DNA from: Haloarculaceae archaeon H-GB1-1
Lineage (GTDB): Archaea > Halobacteriota > Halobacteria > Halobacteriales > Haloarculaceae
Assembly: GCA_029688825.1 (NCBI GenBank)
Contig: JARUKX010000023.1
Coordinates: 1 to 55,388 of the forward strand
Direction: 5' to 3'
Length of the DNA: 55,388 bases
A program made the translations under genes and the position numbers. A model generated the notes under the pieces. It was not told the DNA's origin. It did not search any database and saw only the letters and a program-made list of their open reading frames with translations. The stretch's first letter is position 1. The number at the start of each line of letters is the position of its first letter. Shown here in pieces: positions 34,968-43,500 of this stretch.

Positions 34968-36067
34968 TCGGGACTCTCGTCGGAATCGTCGTCTCCATCC
35001 TCACCCGCGCCCTCGCGCCAGTCCGTGAGTTCGTCGTCGTCGGCTTCCTCGACCCGGTGTTCGTAGTAGGACATCGGGTGTGACTCGTTGATCTCGTCTT
35101 CGCAGATGTCGTCTTTGTTCACGCAGTCGCCGTAGGACTGCATCGTCGCACACGCGGGCGCGGAGTACTGTGTCGGACTGGTGTCGCCGCGGATGTGATC
35201 GACCTGATAGCGCGTCATCTCCTCGCCGAATCCCGGATTCACCTCGAACAACTGGACGATCTCGTCCGTCGTCATCCCGATGTTCGTGAGGAAGGCGGCG
35301 ATAGCGAACCGGGAGTGGTGAGCGAGGTGTTCGCCCTTCTGTACCTGGTCGAGCAGGTGTTTCATGCACGGCGGAAACAGGTCCGGAACGACGGTGTCGA
35401 TCTCGGTCGTCAGGTCCATGTTCGACAGCGTCTCGCGGACCCGCTCGACCTCCTCGTCGAGGTTCTCGGCGATGACGTCGGGGACCGACAGCGGGAGGCC
35501 GTCTACGACGCGGTGGCGGATGGCCTGTTTGAGGAGGACGTACAGTTCCTCCCGGTCGACGGGGACCTCGCCGTCGACGAGCGAGCGATTGACCAGCCGC
35601 CACTCGTCGCCCCACTGGTCGGCGGCCAGTTCGAGGTAGGTCCCGACGGTCACGCGAAAGCCGTCGCCGGTCTCCCTCACGGCCGTTCCGAGGTCGAACT
35701 CCGCCAGGAGCGCATCCAGTGAGAGGTGCTGCTGGCGCGTGCTGCGGAGTTCGGTCTCGGTCTCCAGTTCCTCGACGAATCGCTCGTGTGCGCTGGCGGC
35801 CTCCGCCTGTGCGTACTTTCGGGTGCAGATGTGCTCGTCGACGGTGGACACGATGACGCGCGCGACGGGATAGGAGAGCAGCTCCACGCGGGTCTGGCGG
35901 CGTGTGTCACCGACGGTTCCGTCGGTGAGCGCCCACTCGACTCGTTCGAGCGCGCGCTCGACGACGTCCTCGTCGGTCGCCACGACCTCGGCGAGGTCGA
36001 CCGACGCCTCCTGGACGGCCTCGCGAGCGCCGGCCATGAACGGATAGCGCGCGTGGAGCGGCTTCAT
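34964..36067 (-). CDS. priL: DNA primase large subunit PriL
   Basis: A 367-aa partner of PriS that makes RNA/DNA primers for replication. The C-terminal Fe-S domain has four Cys: PPCMKHLL, PACATM, GDCVNKDDIC. Between them is the helical IAAFLTNIGMTTDEIVQLF, and the end HPMSYYEHR is characteristic. The acidic C-terminus (EDGDDDSDESPD) is a halophile trait. It begins LHARYPFMAGAREAV, a conserved primase start. PCNA follows two genes away on the same strand, forming a replication cluster; PriS itself is not in the window. Confidence 0.94.
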   Translation of the reverse strand: MKPLHARYPFMAGAREAVQEASVDLAEVVATDEDVVERALERVEWALTDGTVGDTRRQTRVELLSYPVARVIVSTVDEHICTRKYAQAEAASAHERFVEELETETELRSTRQQHLSLDALLAEFDLGTAVRETGDGFRVTVGTYLELAADQWGDEWRLVNRSLVDGEVPVDREELYVLLKQAIRHRVVDGLPLSVPDVIAENLDEEVERVRETLSNMDLTTEIDTVVPDLFPPCMKHLLDQVQKGEHLAHHSRFAIAAFLTNIGMTTDEIVQLFEVNPGFGEEMTRYQVDHIRGDTSPTQYSAPACATMQSYGDCVNKDDICEDEINESHPMSYYEHRVEEADDDELTDWREGAGEDGDDDSDESPD

Positions 36068-36136
36068 CGAGAACTCAGTTACCGGCGGGGGTGGATAAAC
36101 CTGACCACTTTTCCTCTCCGGAGACCCGACCGTGGA

Positions 36137-36745
36137 TTACTCGTCGTCGCCGAGCAGGTCTCGGATGACCGCCTCGTCGCTGCCGCCGTCACCGCGGATG
36201 GTGTTTCGGTAGTGCTCGTACTTCTCGCGGCTGAGTTCGACCGTCTCGGTGCCACCGTGGCGTTTGACCGAGAGCGTGACGGTACCGCCGGGGTTGTTGC
36301 GGGCGGTGAACGTCGCGAGCGCACGGAAGACGAACCAGAGGGCGACGGCGATGCCGAGGAAGTAGAGCATCATCGTCTCGAACGCCATCGGGTTCGCGGT
36401 GCGAGTCCAGCGAGCCGGATAGGCGTGCCAGAACAGCCGGACGCCGACCCCGGCGACGACGGCCCCGGTGAGTGCGCCGAGCCGTTCGCGTCGACTCGAC
36501 GGTAACACGACCGCGATTCCGAGCAGCATCACGGGAACGGCGAGACCGGCCAGCCCCCCGGCCTGGCGCTTGAGGGCGACGAGACTGCCGTCGCCGACGA
36601 CTCCCGACAGCGGAGTCACGACCAGTGCGATGGCGCTCACGAGCCCGACGGCACCGGTCAGAAACAACAGCGCACCCGCGGCCAGCCGGTACGGGTCGCG
36701 GTCCCGCCAGTGCCGCCGGTCGTACGCCTCCCCGAGGCTAGGCAT
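36137..36745 (-). CDS. Membrane protein (DUF7139-like)
   Basis: A 202-aa protein with four to five hydrophobic helices in the first ~150 residues (residues about 20-46, 65-85, 88-105 and 122-142). A cytosolic C-terminal part follows with a TVTLSVKRHGG strand, predicted to be DNA- or protein-facing. The acidic tail is RDLLGDDE. It sits between priL and pcn on the same strand, spaced 69 bp from priL. A family resemblance to DUF7139 is from memory. Confidence 0.66.
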   Translation of the reverse strand: MPSLGEAYDRRHWRDRDPYRLAAGALLFLTGAVGLVSAIALVVTPLSGVVGDGSLVALKRQAGGLAGLAVPVMLLGIAVVLPSSRRERLGALTGAVVAGVGVRLFWHAYPARWTRTANPMAFETMMLYFLGIAVALWFVFRALATFTARNNPGGTVTLSVKRHGGTETVELSREKYEHYRNTIRGDGGSDEAVIRDLLGDDE

Positions 36746-36825
36746 GGGTGCGTGTTGACGTGCGTCCTACAAAACAATGCGTCAGACGGGCGCGTGACGT
36801 TCGTGGCGTGTTCGAACGGGTCGAA

Positions 36826-37569
36826 TCAGTCGCTCTGGATGCGCGGGGCGAGCATGAACGTGACCTTGCCCTGGCCCTCCGCGATGTCGAAGTGCATCTT
36901 GACGGGGAACTCCTCGCCGAGTTCCATCGAGACCTCGGCGTCTTTCGGGATGGCCTTGTTCATGTCTTTGAGGTAGTCGAGCGAGAACAGCGAGCGGGCG
37001 TTGCCCGGCGTCAGATCGATGAGGTCCTCGCGGTCGAGTTCGAAGTGGACGTCGTCGGTGTCGCCCTCCGCGTCGACGTAGAACAGTTCGTCGGCGTCGT
37101 CGACGCCCAGCGCGATGTGGTCGGAGACCATGTCGGCGGCCTTCACCGCGCGGTCGATATCGCGTCCCTCGATGACGACGTTGGCGGGCAGGTCCAGGTC
37201 CGGGAGGTCGGGTTCCTGCCGGATGGAATCGGGGTCGATGAGTGCGAGCGTGTACTCCAGTCCGTCGATCTGGATGTGGAGCTTTCGCGTCTCTTCGTCG
37301 AGTTCGAGGTGGACGAGCTGGTCGGAACCGGCCATCCCCGCGATGTCTTCCAGCCGCGAGAGATTGACGCCGATGAGACCGCCGTCGGTTTCGTAGGACT
37401 CGAAGGCCTCCGCAGACAGCGAGAGGTCGACCATCCCAACGTTGGCCGGGTCGACGGCCCGAATCTCGATCCCGTCCTCGTTGAGGTGGATCTTGCATTC
37501 GTCCACCAGCACGCTCACGGAGTCGAGCGTCGTCCGGAGCGTGTCCGCGCTCACGATGGCGTTGAACAT
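36826..37569 (-). CDS. pcn: DNA polymerase sliding clamp PCNA
   Basis: A 247-aa ring-forming processivity factor for replication and repair. The two-domain clamp fold shows [17 protein letters not shown] at the start, ILE-type strands in the middle, the interdomain connecting loop around [12 protein letters not shown], and FALAP-equivalent VTFMLAPRI at the end. The ATG at 37569 is preferred to an upstream in-frame ATG (37596) because it matches the family start and lies about 29 bp after a TATA-like element. Haloarchaea usually have one PCNA. Confidence 0.97.
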   Translation of the reverse strand: MFNAIVSADTLRTTLDSVSVLVDECKIHLNEDGIEIRAVDPANVGMVDLSLSAEAFESYETDGGLIGVNLSRLEDIAGMAGSDQLVHLELDEETRKLHIQIDGLEYTLALIDPDSIRQEPDLPDLDLPANVVIEGRDIDRAVKAADMVSDHIALGVDDADELFYVDAEGDTDDVHFELDREDLIDLTPGNARSLFSLDYLKDMNKAIPKDAEVSMELGEEFPVKMHFDIAEGQGKVTFMLAPRIQSD

Positions 37570-37593
37570 CTTGAATCCGGCTACGCCCCCATC

Positions 37594-37602
37594 CATTAAA
37601 AA
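37594..37602 (-). promoter_or_regulatory. TATA box of pcn
   Basis: Minus strand TTTTTAATG is centred about 29 bp upstream of the pcn ATG. Confidence 0.5.
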
Positions 37603-37695
37603 GTCACTTCATTCACTGCACTACTTTACTTCGTGCGCGCGAGAACGAAGGCGTCCACCAGAGCAACTATCCCCCCCTATGTGCGTAGTGTTACC

Positions 37696-38271
37696 ATGGG
37701 AGAACAGTCGGGAGACGGAGCGTCGCTCCACGAACGGATGGAACGCTACGAGTCGCTCGCAGCGGAGGAACTGCGGTATCGAGAGCGCAAATCCGACGTG
37801 CTCGAGGACGTCTCGGCGGCGCTCGCCGAGACCATCGAATCGGCCACGGAGGAGTGTCGAGTGACCGTCGAGGCCACCGAGACGTCCGCTGACGGGAGAC
37901 AGCACCGACTCCGGGCACGACTCGACACGGCGGATCTCGTCGCGCGCATCACCGAGACGCTTCCGGATGGATTCATCCTCAAGCACCTGCACGACGACGG
38001 GACGGTGAGTATCGCCTGGGACGAGCGGGCGACGGTCCCCGACGAACGGCACTACTCGGCCATCCTGAAGGCCATCGTCGAGGAGGAGACCGAGACGGAG
38101 GACGGCCTCATCGTCGACGTGCCGCGAGAGGAGCGCGTTCGTTCGCGAGCGGTCGACCTCGGTGTTCCGGAGGACCTCGCCGTCCGTCGGCTGTCACACC
38201 TCGACGATATCGGCGTTCTCTCCGTGGCTGACGGACGGGTCTATCCGGGGACGAATTACTCCTCGCTGTAA
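37696..38271 (+). CDS. Conserved haloarchaeal protein of unknown function
   Basis: A 191-aa soluble acidic protein. The N-terminal half is a predicted coiled coil (MERYESLAAEELRYRERKSDVLEDV). The centre (LRARLDTADLVARITETLPDGFIL) and the C-terminal ~50 residues resemble a winged-helix fold (RSRAVDLGVPEDLAVRRL then LDDIGVLSV). It is divergent from pcn, which might suggest a replication link, but this is only positional. The ATG at 37696 is chosen from composition. Confidence 0.68.
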   Translation: MGEQSGDGASLHERMERYESLAAEELRYRERKSDVLEDVSAALAETIESATEECRVTVEATETSADGRQHRLRARLDTADLVARITETLPDGFILKHLHDDGTVSIAWDERATVPDERHYSAILKAIVEEETETEDGLIVDVPREERVRSRAVDLGVPEDLAVRRLSHLDDIGVLSVADGRVYPGTNYSSL

Positions 38272-38831
38272 GCCGCGATCGGACTCGGCAACCGCCGGGT
38301 GATCACAGAGCGTGGGGCAGTCGTCTGCTAAGCACGTCGGTAGCGCCTCTTCTCTCGCGGAAGTCCAATTTACTGCTATCTCCCAACGACGGGACCGCTC
38401 GCGGTCCCGGTTCGGACAGCGAATTCGAGGCGGAGAAGACGTTGGCGACATCGACGTCACGAGCGGTGGGACAGAGGTCGAACAGCGCGACGGAGACGGT
38501 TTCCTCGACCTCGACGCTGACGACATCGACGCCGATATCGACCGGGACGTCAGCCGGACGGACCAGAGACGCTCGGTCGACGATTGTTCGAGACAGCGCA
38601 CTGAACGTGGACAGGAGCACCGACGGACCGGGAACGATCTTTCCATTTCGTAAGGAGCCGACGGTCCCGTTACCACACAGCGTTGGCTGCTCGTCGGCTA
38701 ATCACGTAGGTGGCGGTTATTCTATCAAGCAGAGAGAAGGTGTGAGTGTCTCCCGGGAGACCGACTGCGGCGGTGCTTGCGCGTCTCGACGGTGTGGCGC
38801 CGCACCGAACGGGAGCGAGATCACCACAACC
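38272..38831. other. 560-bp gene-free stretch with a decayed repeat
   Basis: No intact gene is seen. A remnant of the downstream acidic-protein gene and its 5' flank lies at 38304-38653. The rest holds no clear TATA element or RNA; the promoter for the gene at 38832 was not pinned down. Confidence 0.6.
38304..38653 (+). pseudogene. Decayed upstream copy of the acidic repeat protein gene
   Basis: The frame near 38440-38540 reads IDVTSGGTEVEQRDGDG and DLDADDIDADID, matching the IESSGVSIEQRDGDVEVE type of repeat in the intact gene. The 5' flank is also duplicated: 38304-38355 aligns with 38674-38725 at roughly 70 percent identity, 370 bp apart. It has no signal peptide and ends early, so it is a truncated relic. 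Confidence 0.6.
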
Positions 38832-39626
38832 ATGAAGCACATAGTTCGCACAGGAGCGACGATCGCACTCGTCGCTGTCCTCGTCCTCGGGGCCAGCGCG
38901 ACGGTCGTCAGCGCGGAGAAGGTCGACGTCGAACGTGACGGGCAGGAGGTCGAAGTCGATAACGGGAACGTCGAGTTCGAGGACACCGACGCAGACCTCG
39001 ACTTCGAGGTCAGCGACGGGAACGTCGACATCGAGAGCAGCGGAGTCTCCATCGAGCAACGCGACGGTGACGTCGAGGTCGAGAACGACCGGAACGACCT
39101 CGACTTCGAGACGAGCAACGACGGTGACGAGGTCGACGCCGAGTCCCAGGACCTCGAGATCGAACAGCGCGACGACGCCGTCGAAGTCGAAGAGGAGAAC
39201 CTCGACTACGACCGCCAGGACGACGACAACGTCAACATCGAGAGCGAGTCCGGGCCCATCGACATCGAGATCGACGCCGACGGTGAAACCGAGGTCGAGA
39301 CCGACGACGGCGACGTCGAAGACGACCGAGATGGCGAACTGGAAGTCGACCGTGACGACCTCGACTACGAGAACGACGGCGACGGCGACGTCGAGTGGGA
39401 AGACGACGAGACCGACATCGAGCAGGAGGAGCGTGCCCTCGAAGTCAGCACCCAGTCCGGACTGGACTTCGAGAGCGACGGCGAGGGGCGCATCGAGTTC
39501 CGTGACGGCGACACCGACATCGAGATCGACGGCCGTAGCGTCGACATCGAGGGTCGCGACGACTTCGACGTCGAGGTCGACGAGTCCGGACGCGCCACCA
39601 GCAGCACCAACGACACCGACGGCTGA
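38832..39626 (+). CDS. Secreted highly acidic repetitive protein
   Basis: A 264-aa protein with a Sec signal (MKHIVRTGATIALVAVLVLG, cleavage near ASATVVSA). The mature part is one long series of short strands in which Asp or Glu alternates with Val/Ile/Leu/Phe (DVEVE, DLDFE, DIDIE, IEQRDGD). This is compatible with a beta-solenoid or cross-beta surface, extremely acidic with few basic residues. A Ser/Thr/Asn tail follows. It has no anchor or lipobox. Calcium binding by the acid residues is conceivable. A decayed copy lies just upstream. Confidence 0.72.
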   Translation: MKHIVRTGATIALVAVLVLGASATVVSAEKVDVERDGQEVEVDNGNVEFEDTDADLDFEVSDGNVDIESSGVSIEQRDGDVEVENDRNDLDFETSNDGDEVDAESQDLEIEQRDDAVEVEEENLDYDRQDDDNVNIESESGPIDIEIDADGETEVETDDGDVEDDRDGELEVDRDDLDYENDGDGDVEWEDDETDIEQEERALEVSTQSGLDFESDGEGRIEFRDGDTDIEIDGRSVDIEGRDDFDVEVDESGRATSSTNDTDG

Positions 39627-39776
39627 GTCCCGTCTGCATCGCGCTTTCGAACACATCGGTGGTACGCCGCCACGACGACTTTCCGCGACGTGACGAGTGG
39701 AGACGATCGGGCAATGCGACCGTCCCCATCCGAAATCCACACGGTTATGCGACGGCCGTCCGAGCCACCCGTTGCG

Positions 39777-40514
39777 ATGAAGAAGGTCCTCGCATCCATC
39801 GGCATCGGTAACGCATCGGTAGACACCGTCCTCGACGAGGAGACCGTCCGCCCCGGCCAAGAGGTCAAAGCCGAGGTCCACGTCGACGGCGGCAACGCCG
39901 AGCAGGACGTCGACCGCATCGAACTCGAAGTCGAGACGCGCTATCTCACGGAGGACGAGGGATATCGAGACGCGACGGTCGACCGGCTGCACCTGACCGA
40001 CGGCTTCACCATCGAACCCGACTCACAGCAGACGTTCGAGACGACGCTCTCGATCCCCTACGCGACGCCGCTGACGATGGGCGACGCCCGCGTGTGGGTC
40101 GACACCGACCTCGAGATTCCCATCGCCGTCGACCCCGAGGACGAGGACCCGCTCGACGTGAAACCGACCGCCCGGATGCAGGCCGTGTTCGACGCCGCCG
40201 ACGACCTCGGGCTCTCCTTCCGGACGGCCGACGTCGAGGCCGACCCGTACGGCCGCTACGTCGGGCGGCGCTTCGTCCAGGAGTTCGAGTTCCGCCCCAG
40301 CGGCGGCGAGTACCGCGGCGACCTCGACGAACTGGAGTTCGTCTTCGACCCCTCCCCCGAGTCGCTGACCGTCTCCGTCGAGGTCGACCGTCGCGGCGGC
40401 CTGCTCAGCGAACTGGCCGACGCCGACGAGCGGACCACCCAGTTCTCGCTGGCCGACGCCGACCGGGCGACGGCACGGCAGAAGATCCAGAACGCCGTCG
40501 AGGGATTCATCTGA
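39777..40514 (+). CDS. Spo0M/sporulation-control-like protein
   Basis: A 245-aa arrestin-like beta protein of the Spo0M family. The start MKKVLASIGIGNASVDTVL and the repeated PGQEVKAEVHVDGGN and SIPYATPLTMG segments match the family. In Bacillus, Spo0M affects sporulation; in archaea its role is unknown, possibly linked to the cell surface or membrane. The ATG at 39777 is preferred over an upstream in-frame ATG at 39690, since the latter adds low-complexity residues only. Confidence 0.83.
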   Translation: MKKVLASIGIGNASVDTVLDEETVRPGQEVKAEVHVDGGNAEQDVDRIELEVETRYLTEDEGYRDATVDRLHLTDGFTIEPDSQQTFETTLSIPYATPLTMGDARVWVDTDLEIPIAVDPEDEDPLDVKPTARMQAVFDAADDLGLSFRTADVEADPYGRYVGRRFVQEFEFRPSGGEYRGDLDELEFVFDPSPESLTVSVEVDRRGGLLSELADADERTTQFSLADADRATARQKIQNAVEGFI

Positions 40515-40602
40515 GGGCAGTGCACAGCGCGAGGCCGCTCTCCGACCAGAGTGCGTAGAGCGACACCCCTAACCGGCTCGACCGGATACTGACCACAATC
40601 AG

Positions 40603-41367
40603 ATGAGCGGCAAGGACCACTACTACAACAAGGCGAAACAGGAGGGCTACCGCGCCCGGTCGGCCTACAAGCTCAAACAGCTCGACCAGACGGCGGGGCT
40701 GCTGAGCGAGGGGAAGACGGTCGTCGACCTCGGTGCCGCTCCCGGCGGGTGGCTGCAGGTCGCCGCCGAGGAGGTCGGCGAGGAGGGGACGGTCATCGGC
40801 GTCGACCGCCAGCGCATCGACGACCTCGACGGCGTCGAGACCATCCGCGGCGACATGACCGAGGAGTCGACGAAGGACGAGATCCGCGACCGGGTCGGCG
40901 ACGACGGCGTCGACACAGTGCTGTCGGACATGGCTCCGAACATGACCGGCGAGTACGAACTCGACCACGCGCGGTCGGTCTACCTCGCACGACAGGCGTT
41001 CGAGGTCGCGACCGACGTCCTCACCGCGGGCGGGGACCTCGCGGTGAAGGTCTTCGACGGGCAGGACCTCGAAACGCTCGAGGAAGACATCGACGAGGAG
41101 TTCGAGTACGTTCGGCGGGTCAGCCCGAAGGCCTCGCGCGACGAATCCTCCGAGATCTACCTCGTCGGGAAGGGCTTTCTCACCGCGCCCGTGCGCGAGG
41201 GCGACATCCTCGAGGTGGAGATCGTCGACACGGGCCACGAGGGCGACGGCATCGCGAAGGTCGAAGGATTCACGCTGTTCGTCTCCGGCGTCGAGCAGGG
41301 CGACACCGTCGAGGTTCGCGTCGACGACGTGAAGCCGACGTTCGGCTTCGCACAGCCGGTCGAGTAG
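40603..41367 (+). CDS. rlmE: 23S rRNA 2'-O-methyltransferase RlmE (FtsJ) with TRAM domain
   Basis: A 254-aa enzyme methylating the ribose of a uridine in the ribosomal A-loop. The N-terminus KDHYYNKAKQEGYRARSAYKL binds RNA. The SAM site reads VDLGAAPGGWLQVAAE, and DMAPNMTG, the LAVKVFDGQD lysine and the SSEIYLVGKGF glutamate complete the K-D-K-E tetrad. The last ~55 residues (VREGDILEVEIVDTGHEGDG) form a TRAM domain, common in archaeal RlmE and absent in E. coli. Confidence 0.94.
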   Translation: MSGKDHYYNKAKQEGYRARSAYKLKQLDQTAGLLSEGKTVVDLGAAPGGWLQVAAEEVGEEGTVIGVDRQRIDDLDGVETIRGDMTEESTKDEIRDRVGDDGVDTVLSDMAPNMTGEYELDHARSVYLARQAFEVATDVLTAGGDLAVKVFDGQDLETLEEDIDEEFEYVRRVSPKASRDESSEIYLVGKGFLTAPVREGDILEVEIVDTGHEGDGIAKVEGFTLFVSGVEQGDTVEVRVDDVKPTFGFAQPVE

Positions 41368-41382
41368 CGAGGAGAGGCGGTC

Positions 41383-42102
41383 TCAGGCTCGGTCGGACGT
41401 GTAGTGGGCGACTGACGTTCCGGATTTTCGCGCTGCTGCGACGACGGCGTAGACGAGCGGCGTGTCCAGCACGGCGATGGCGAGTTTCAGCACGTACTGG
41501 CCGACGATGAGCGCCGGCAGCGCCGCCAGCGGCGTCACGCGTCCGCCGAGTGCCTGGGGCGCGGCCCAGAACGCCACCGTGATGAAGATGACCGTGTCGA
41601 GCAACTGGCTCGTCGCCGTCGAGCCGACGTTCCGGAGCCAGAGGTGCCGACCGTCGGTGAGGTCCCGAAGCGCGTGGAACGCCACGACGTCGAAGTTCTG
41701 GCTGACGACGTAGGCCCCGAGACTACCGAGGACGACGCTCGTGCTCGCGCCGAGGACGCTCGCGAACTCGCCCTGCCCGACCGGCGAGCCCTGGAAGATG
41801 GGGGCCGCGATGGTGCCGTAGACGAGCGCGAGGAGGACGAGGTTCATCGCGAAGCCGACGTTGACCATCACGGTCGCGGGCCGGCGTCCGTACAGTTCCG
41901 CGTAGCAGTCCGACGCGAAGAACGTCAACGCGTAGGCCAGCGCCGCGCCCGGCAGGATGAGGGAGTCCCCGGCGACGGGCAGCGAGAACGGTAACTGGAA
42001 CGCCAGCAGCTTCGATGCCGTCACCTGCGCGGTCACCAGCGCGGTGACGAACAGCCCGACCAGCGCGACCTGCACGGTCGGAAAGCGGTGCTCACTGCTC
42101 AT
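41383..42102 (-). CDS. Queuosine precursor transporter (QPTR / YhhQ family)
   Basis: A 239-aa membrane protein with six hydrophobic segments and the landmarks of the VUT/DUF165 family: LILPGAALAYALTFFASDCYAELYGRR, SVVLGSLGAYVVSQNFDV and LWLRNVGSTATSQLLDT. YhhQ takes up 7-deazaguanine precursors for tRNA modification; in archaea that feeds archaeosine synthesis. The ATG (42102) overlaps the end of the upstream ribbon-helix-helix gene by 11 bp. Confidence 0.88.
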   Translation of the reverse strand: MSSEHRFPTVQVALVGLFVTALVTAQVTASKLLAFQLPFSLPVAGDSLILPGAALAYALTFFASDCYAELYGRRPATVMVNVGFAMNLVLLALVYGTIAAPIFQGSPVGQGEFASVLGASTSVVLGSLGAYVVSQNFDVVAFHALRDLTDGRHLWLRNVGSTATSQLLDTVIFITVAFWAAPQALGGRVTPLAALPALIVGQYVLKLAIAVLDTPLVYAVVAAARKSGTSVAHYTSDRA

Positions 42103-42268
42103 CTTCGAGTCGTCCCTGCCGCTCGTCGATGTCGTCCAGTAGGTCCAGCGTCTTGCGGATCGACGCGCGTATCGCCTCGCTTCGGTTGACGAACTTCCCG
42201 TCCTCCCCGACGTGGTCGTCGAGGTCGTCCAGCAGTTCCGCGGGCACCTCGACGCTTATCTTGGGCAT
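42092..42268 (-). CDS. Ribbon-helix-helix (CopG-type) regulator, 58 aa
   Basis: A small gene: the 58-aa product MPKISVEVPAELLDDLDD ... FVNRSEAIRASIRKTLDLL shows the beta strand plus NRSEAIR two-helix signature of MetJ/CopG-type DNA-binding dimers. It overlaps the transporter gene by 11 bp, so the two are translationally coupled and the regulator likely controls this operon. The ATG at 42268 is unambiguous. The A/T stretch just upstream (ATTCGAGTATTATTC) may be the promoter or operator. Confidence 0.8.
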   Translation of the reverse strand: MPKISVEVPAELLDDLDDHVGEDGKFVNRSEAIRASIRKTLDLLDDIDERQGRLEDEQ

Positions 42269-42811
42269 ATTCGAGTATTATTCCCGACCAGTACAAAGGT
42301 CACGCTCTCCGCCTGGGCCGAGTACCGTCCGCCACGACGTGCTCAAGTACCACAGACGGTGTCCCATCTACCACGTCCGGTGGCGTCGCTGCTCCCCGGT
42401 ACTCTCTCGGTGGCCGTACGATTGCAGCCGTCACCACTCCGTGCTCCACCCCGGGTGCGTGGTCACGAGCCACCGACGCGACGAGCTGCGGATGCAGGCG
42501 GTCACCGCACCGCCCGTCGGGCGAGCGATGGATGGCCTCGCCGAAACACGTGGCCTGCGTTCGCGCTCTCGACGGATGGGGTGGCCGGCCGGAGGTCCGG
42601 GCTGACGGATCGACGACCAGCCGGACGGGAGGCAGCAGGTGGGGACTGTTCCGGCGGTCGAATCGCCGGAACAAACCACAATATAACACATTCCATACAT
42701 AACTTGGTGTCGTCTAAACAGGCGGTACGTCCCCCAACGATGGCGTTGGATCCCACAGTACATGTCGAAGCGAAGACTTATGAGCGAAACTCAGGTACGC
42801 CCGGCTGTACT
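42269..42811. other. 543-bp gene-free stretch
   Basis: No convincing gene is seen; open frames on both strands have scrambled composition. It contains a perfect 10-bp inverted repeat at 42647-42673, followed by an A/T-rich tract (42675-42716), unlike the GC-rich rest. A CTTATG element lies about 33 bp before the GlcG-like gene. It could be a decayed mobile element or hold a small RNA. Confidence 0.5.
42647..42673. repeat. Perfect 10-bp inverted repeat (hairpin)
   Basis: TGTTCCGGCG (42647-42656) and CGCCGGAACA (42664-42673) surround the 7-nt loop GTCGAAT, immediately before an A/T-rich tract. Confidence 0.75.
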
Positions 42812-43258
42812 ATGGTCGACGCAATCGAACTCGACACCGCGAAGGAGCTCATCGAAGCTGCAGAAGAGCAGGCCGAGCAGATCGACAACCCGATGGTCAT
42901 CACCGTCGCCAACAGCGAGGGCAACCTCATCGCCCAGCACCGCATGGACGACGCGTGGCTGGCCTCGGTCTCCATCTCCCGAAACAAGGCCTACACGTCG
43001 GCCGCACTCGACATGCCGACCCACGAGCTCGCCGAGCCGAGCGAGCCGGGTAACTCCCTGTACGGTCTGGACACCCGCGACGACGGTCGCATGGTAGTCT
43101 TCGGCGGCGGCTACCCGCTGGAGAAGGACGGCGACGTCGTCGGCGCCATCGGCGTCTCCGGCGGTGCCGTCGAGCAGGACCGCGAAGTCGCCGAAGCCGG
43201 CGTCGAAGCCTGGAACGACCTCGTCGCCGAGGACGAGGCCGCAGTCGCCAGCGTATAG
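42812..43258 (+). CDS. GlcG/HbpS-family heme-binding-like protein
   Basis: A 148-aa alpha/beta protein of the GlcG/HbpS fold. Its core shows ANSEGNLIAQHRMDDAWLAS, RNKAYTSAALDMPTHEL, VFGGGYPLEKDGDVVGAIGVSGG and a C-terminal helix. HbpS binds heme and acts with a two-component system in Streptomyces; GlcG is linked to glycolate use. Neither context is seen here, so the role is open. No export signal is present. The ATG at 42812 is preceded by a possible CTTATG element. Confidence 0.85.
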   Translation: MVDAIELDTAKELIEAAEEQAEQIDNPMVITVANSEGNLIAQHRMDDAWLASVSISRNKAYTSAALDMPTHELAEPSEPGNSLYGLDTRDDGRMVVFGGGYPLEKDGDVVGAIGVSGGAVEQDREVAEAGVEAWNDLVAEDEAAVASV

Positions 43259-43465
43259 GGTCGCAGTTAGACGATTCCGCGCGCCCGCCGATCACTGGCC
43301 ATCGGTGTGGCTGTGCGTGAGATTCGTCGACGCCGCTCCGTTTTCTCGTGCAGATTCCGACTGGGCAGCCCCAGCGCCGTCCGGTCGGGGCGCTCGAACG
43401 GAAAAGCCGACGAGAGTCGGCTTGATCGGCGTGAATTCCCGTTAACTCGGCCTCAGCGACGGGTG

Positions 43466-43472
43466 TTTATAC
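43466..43472 (+). promoter_or_regulatory. TATA box of the PGF-CTERM protein gene
   Basis: TTTATAC lies about 32 bp upstream of the ATG at 43501. Confidence 0.5.
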
Positions 43473-43500
43473 GGAGCTCACTCCCGACGGGCCGGGTGCA

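Noticed and set aside
38442-38831. Longer N-terminus for the acidic secreted protein (upstream in-frame start)
   Set aside because: The signal peptide begins at the ATG at 38832; upstream codons would bury it inside the protein.
42300-42689. Minus-strand open frame in the gene-free stretch
   Set aside because: It has no domain, an Arg/Pro/His-rich translation, and no promoter or conserved start.
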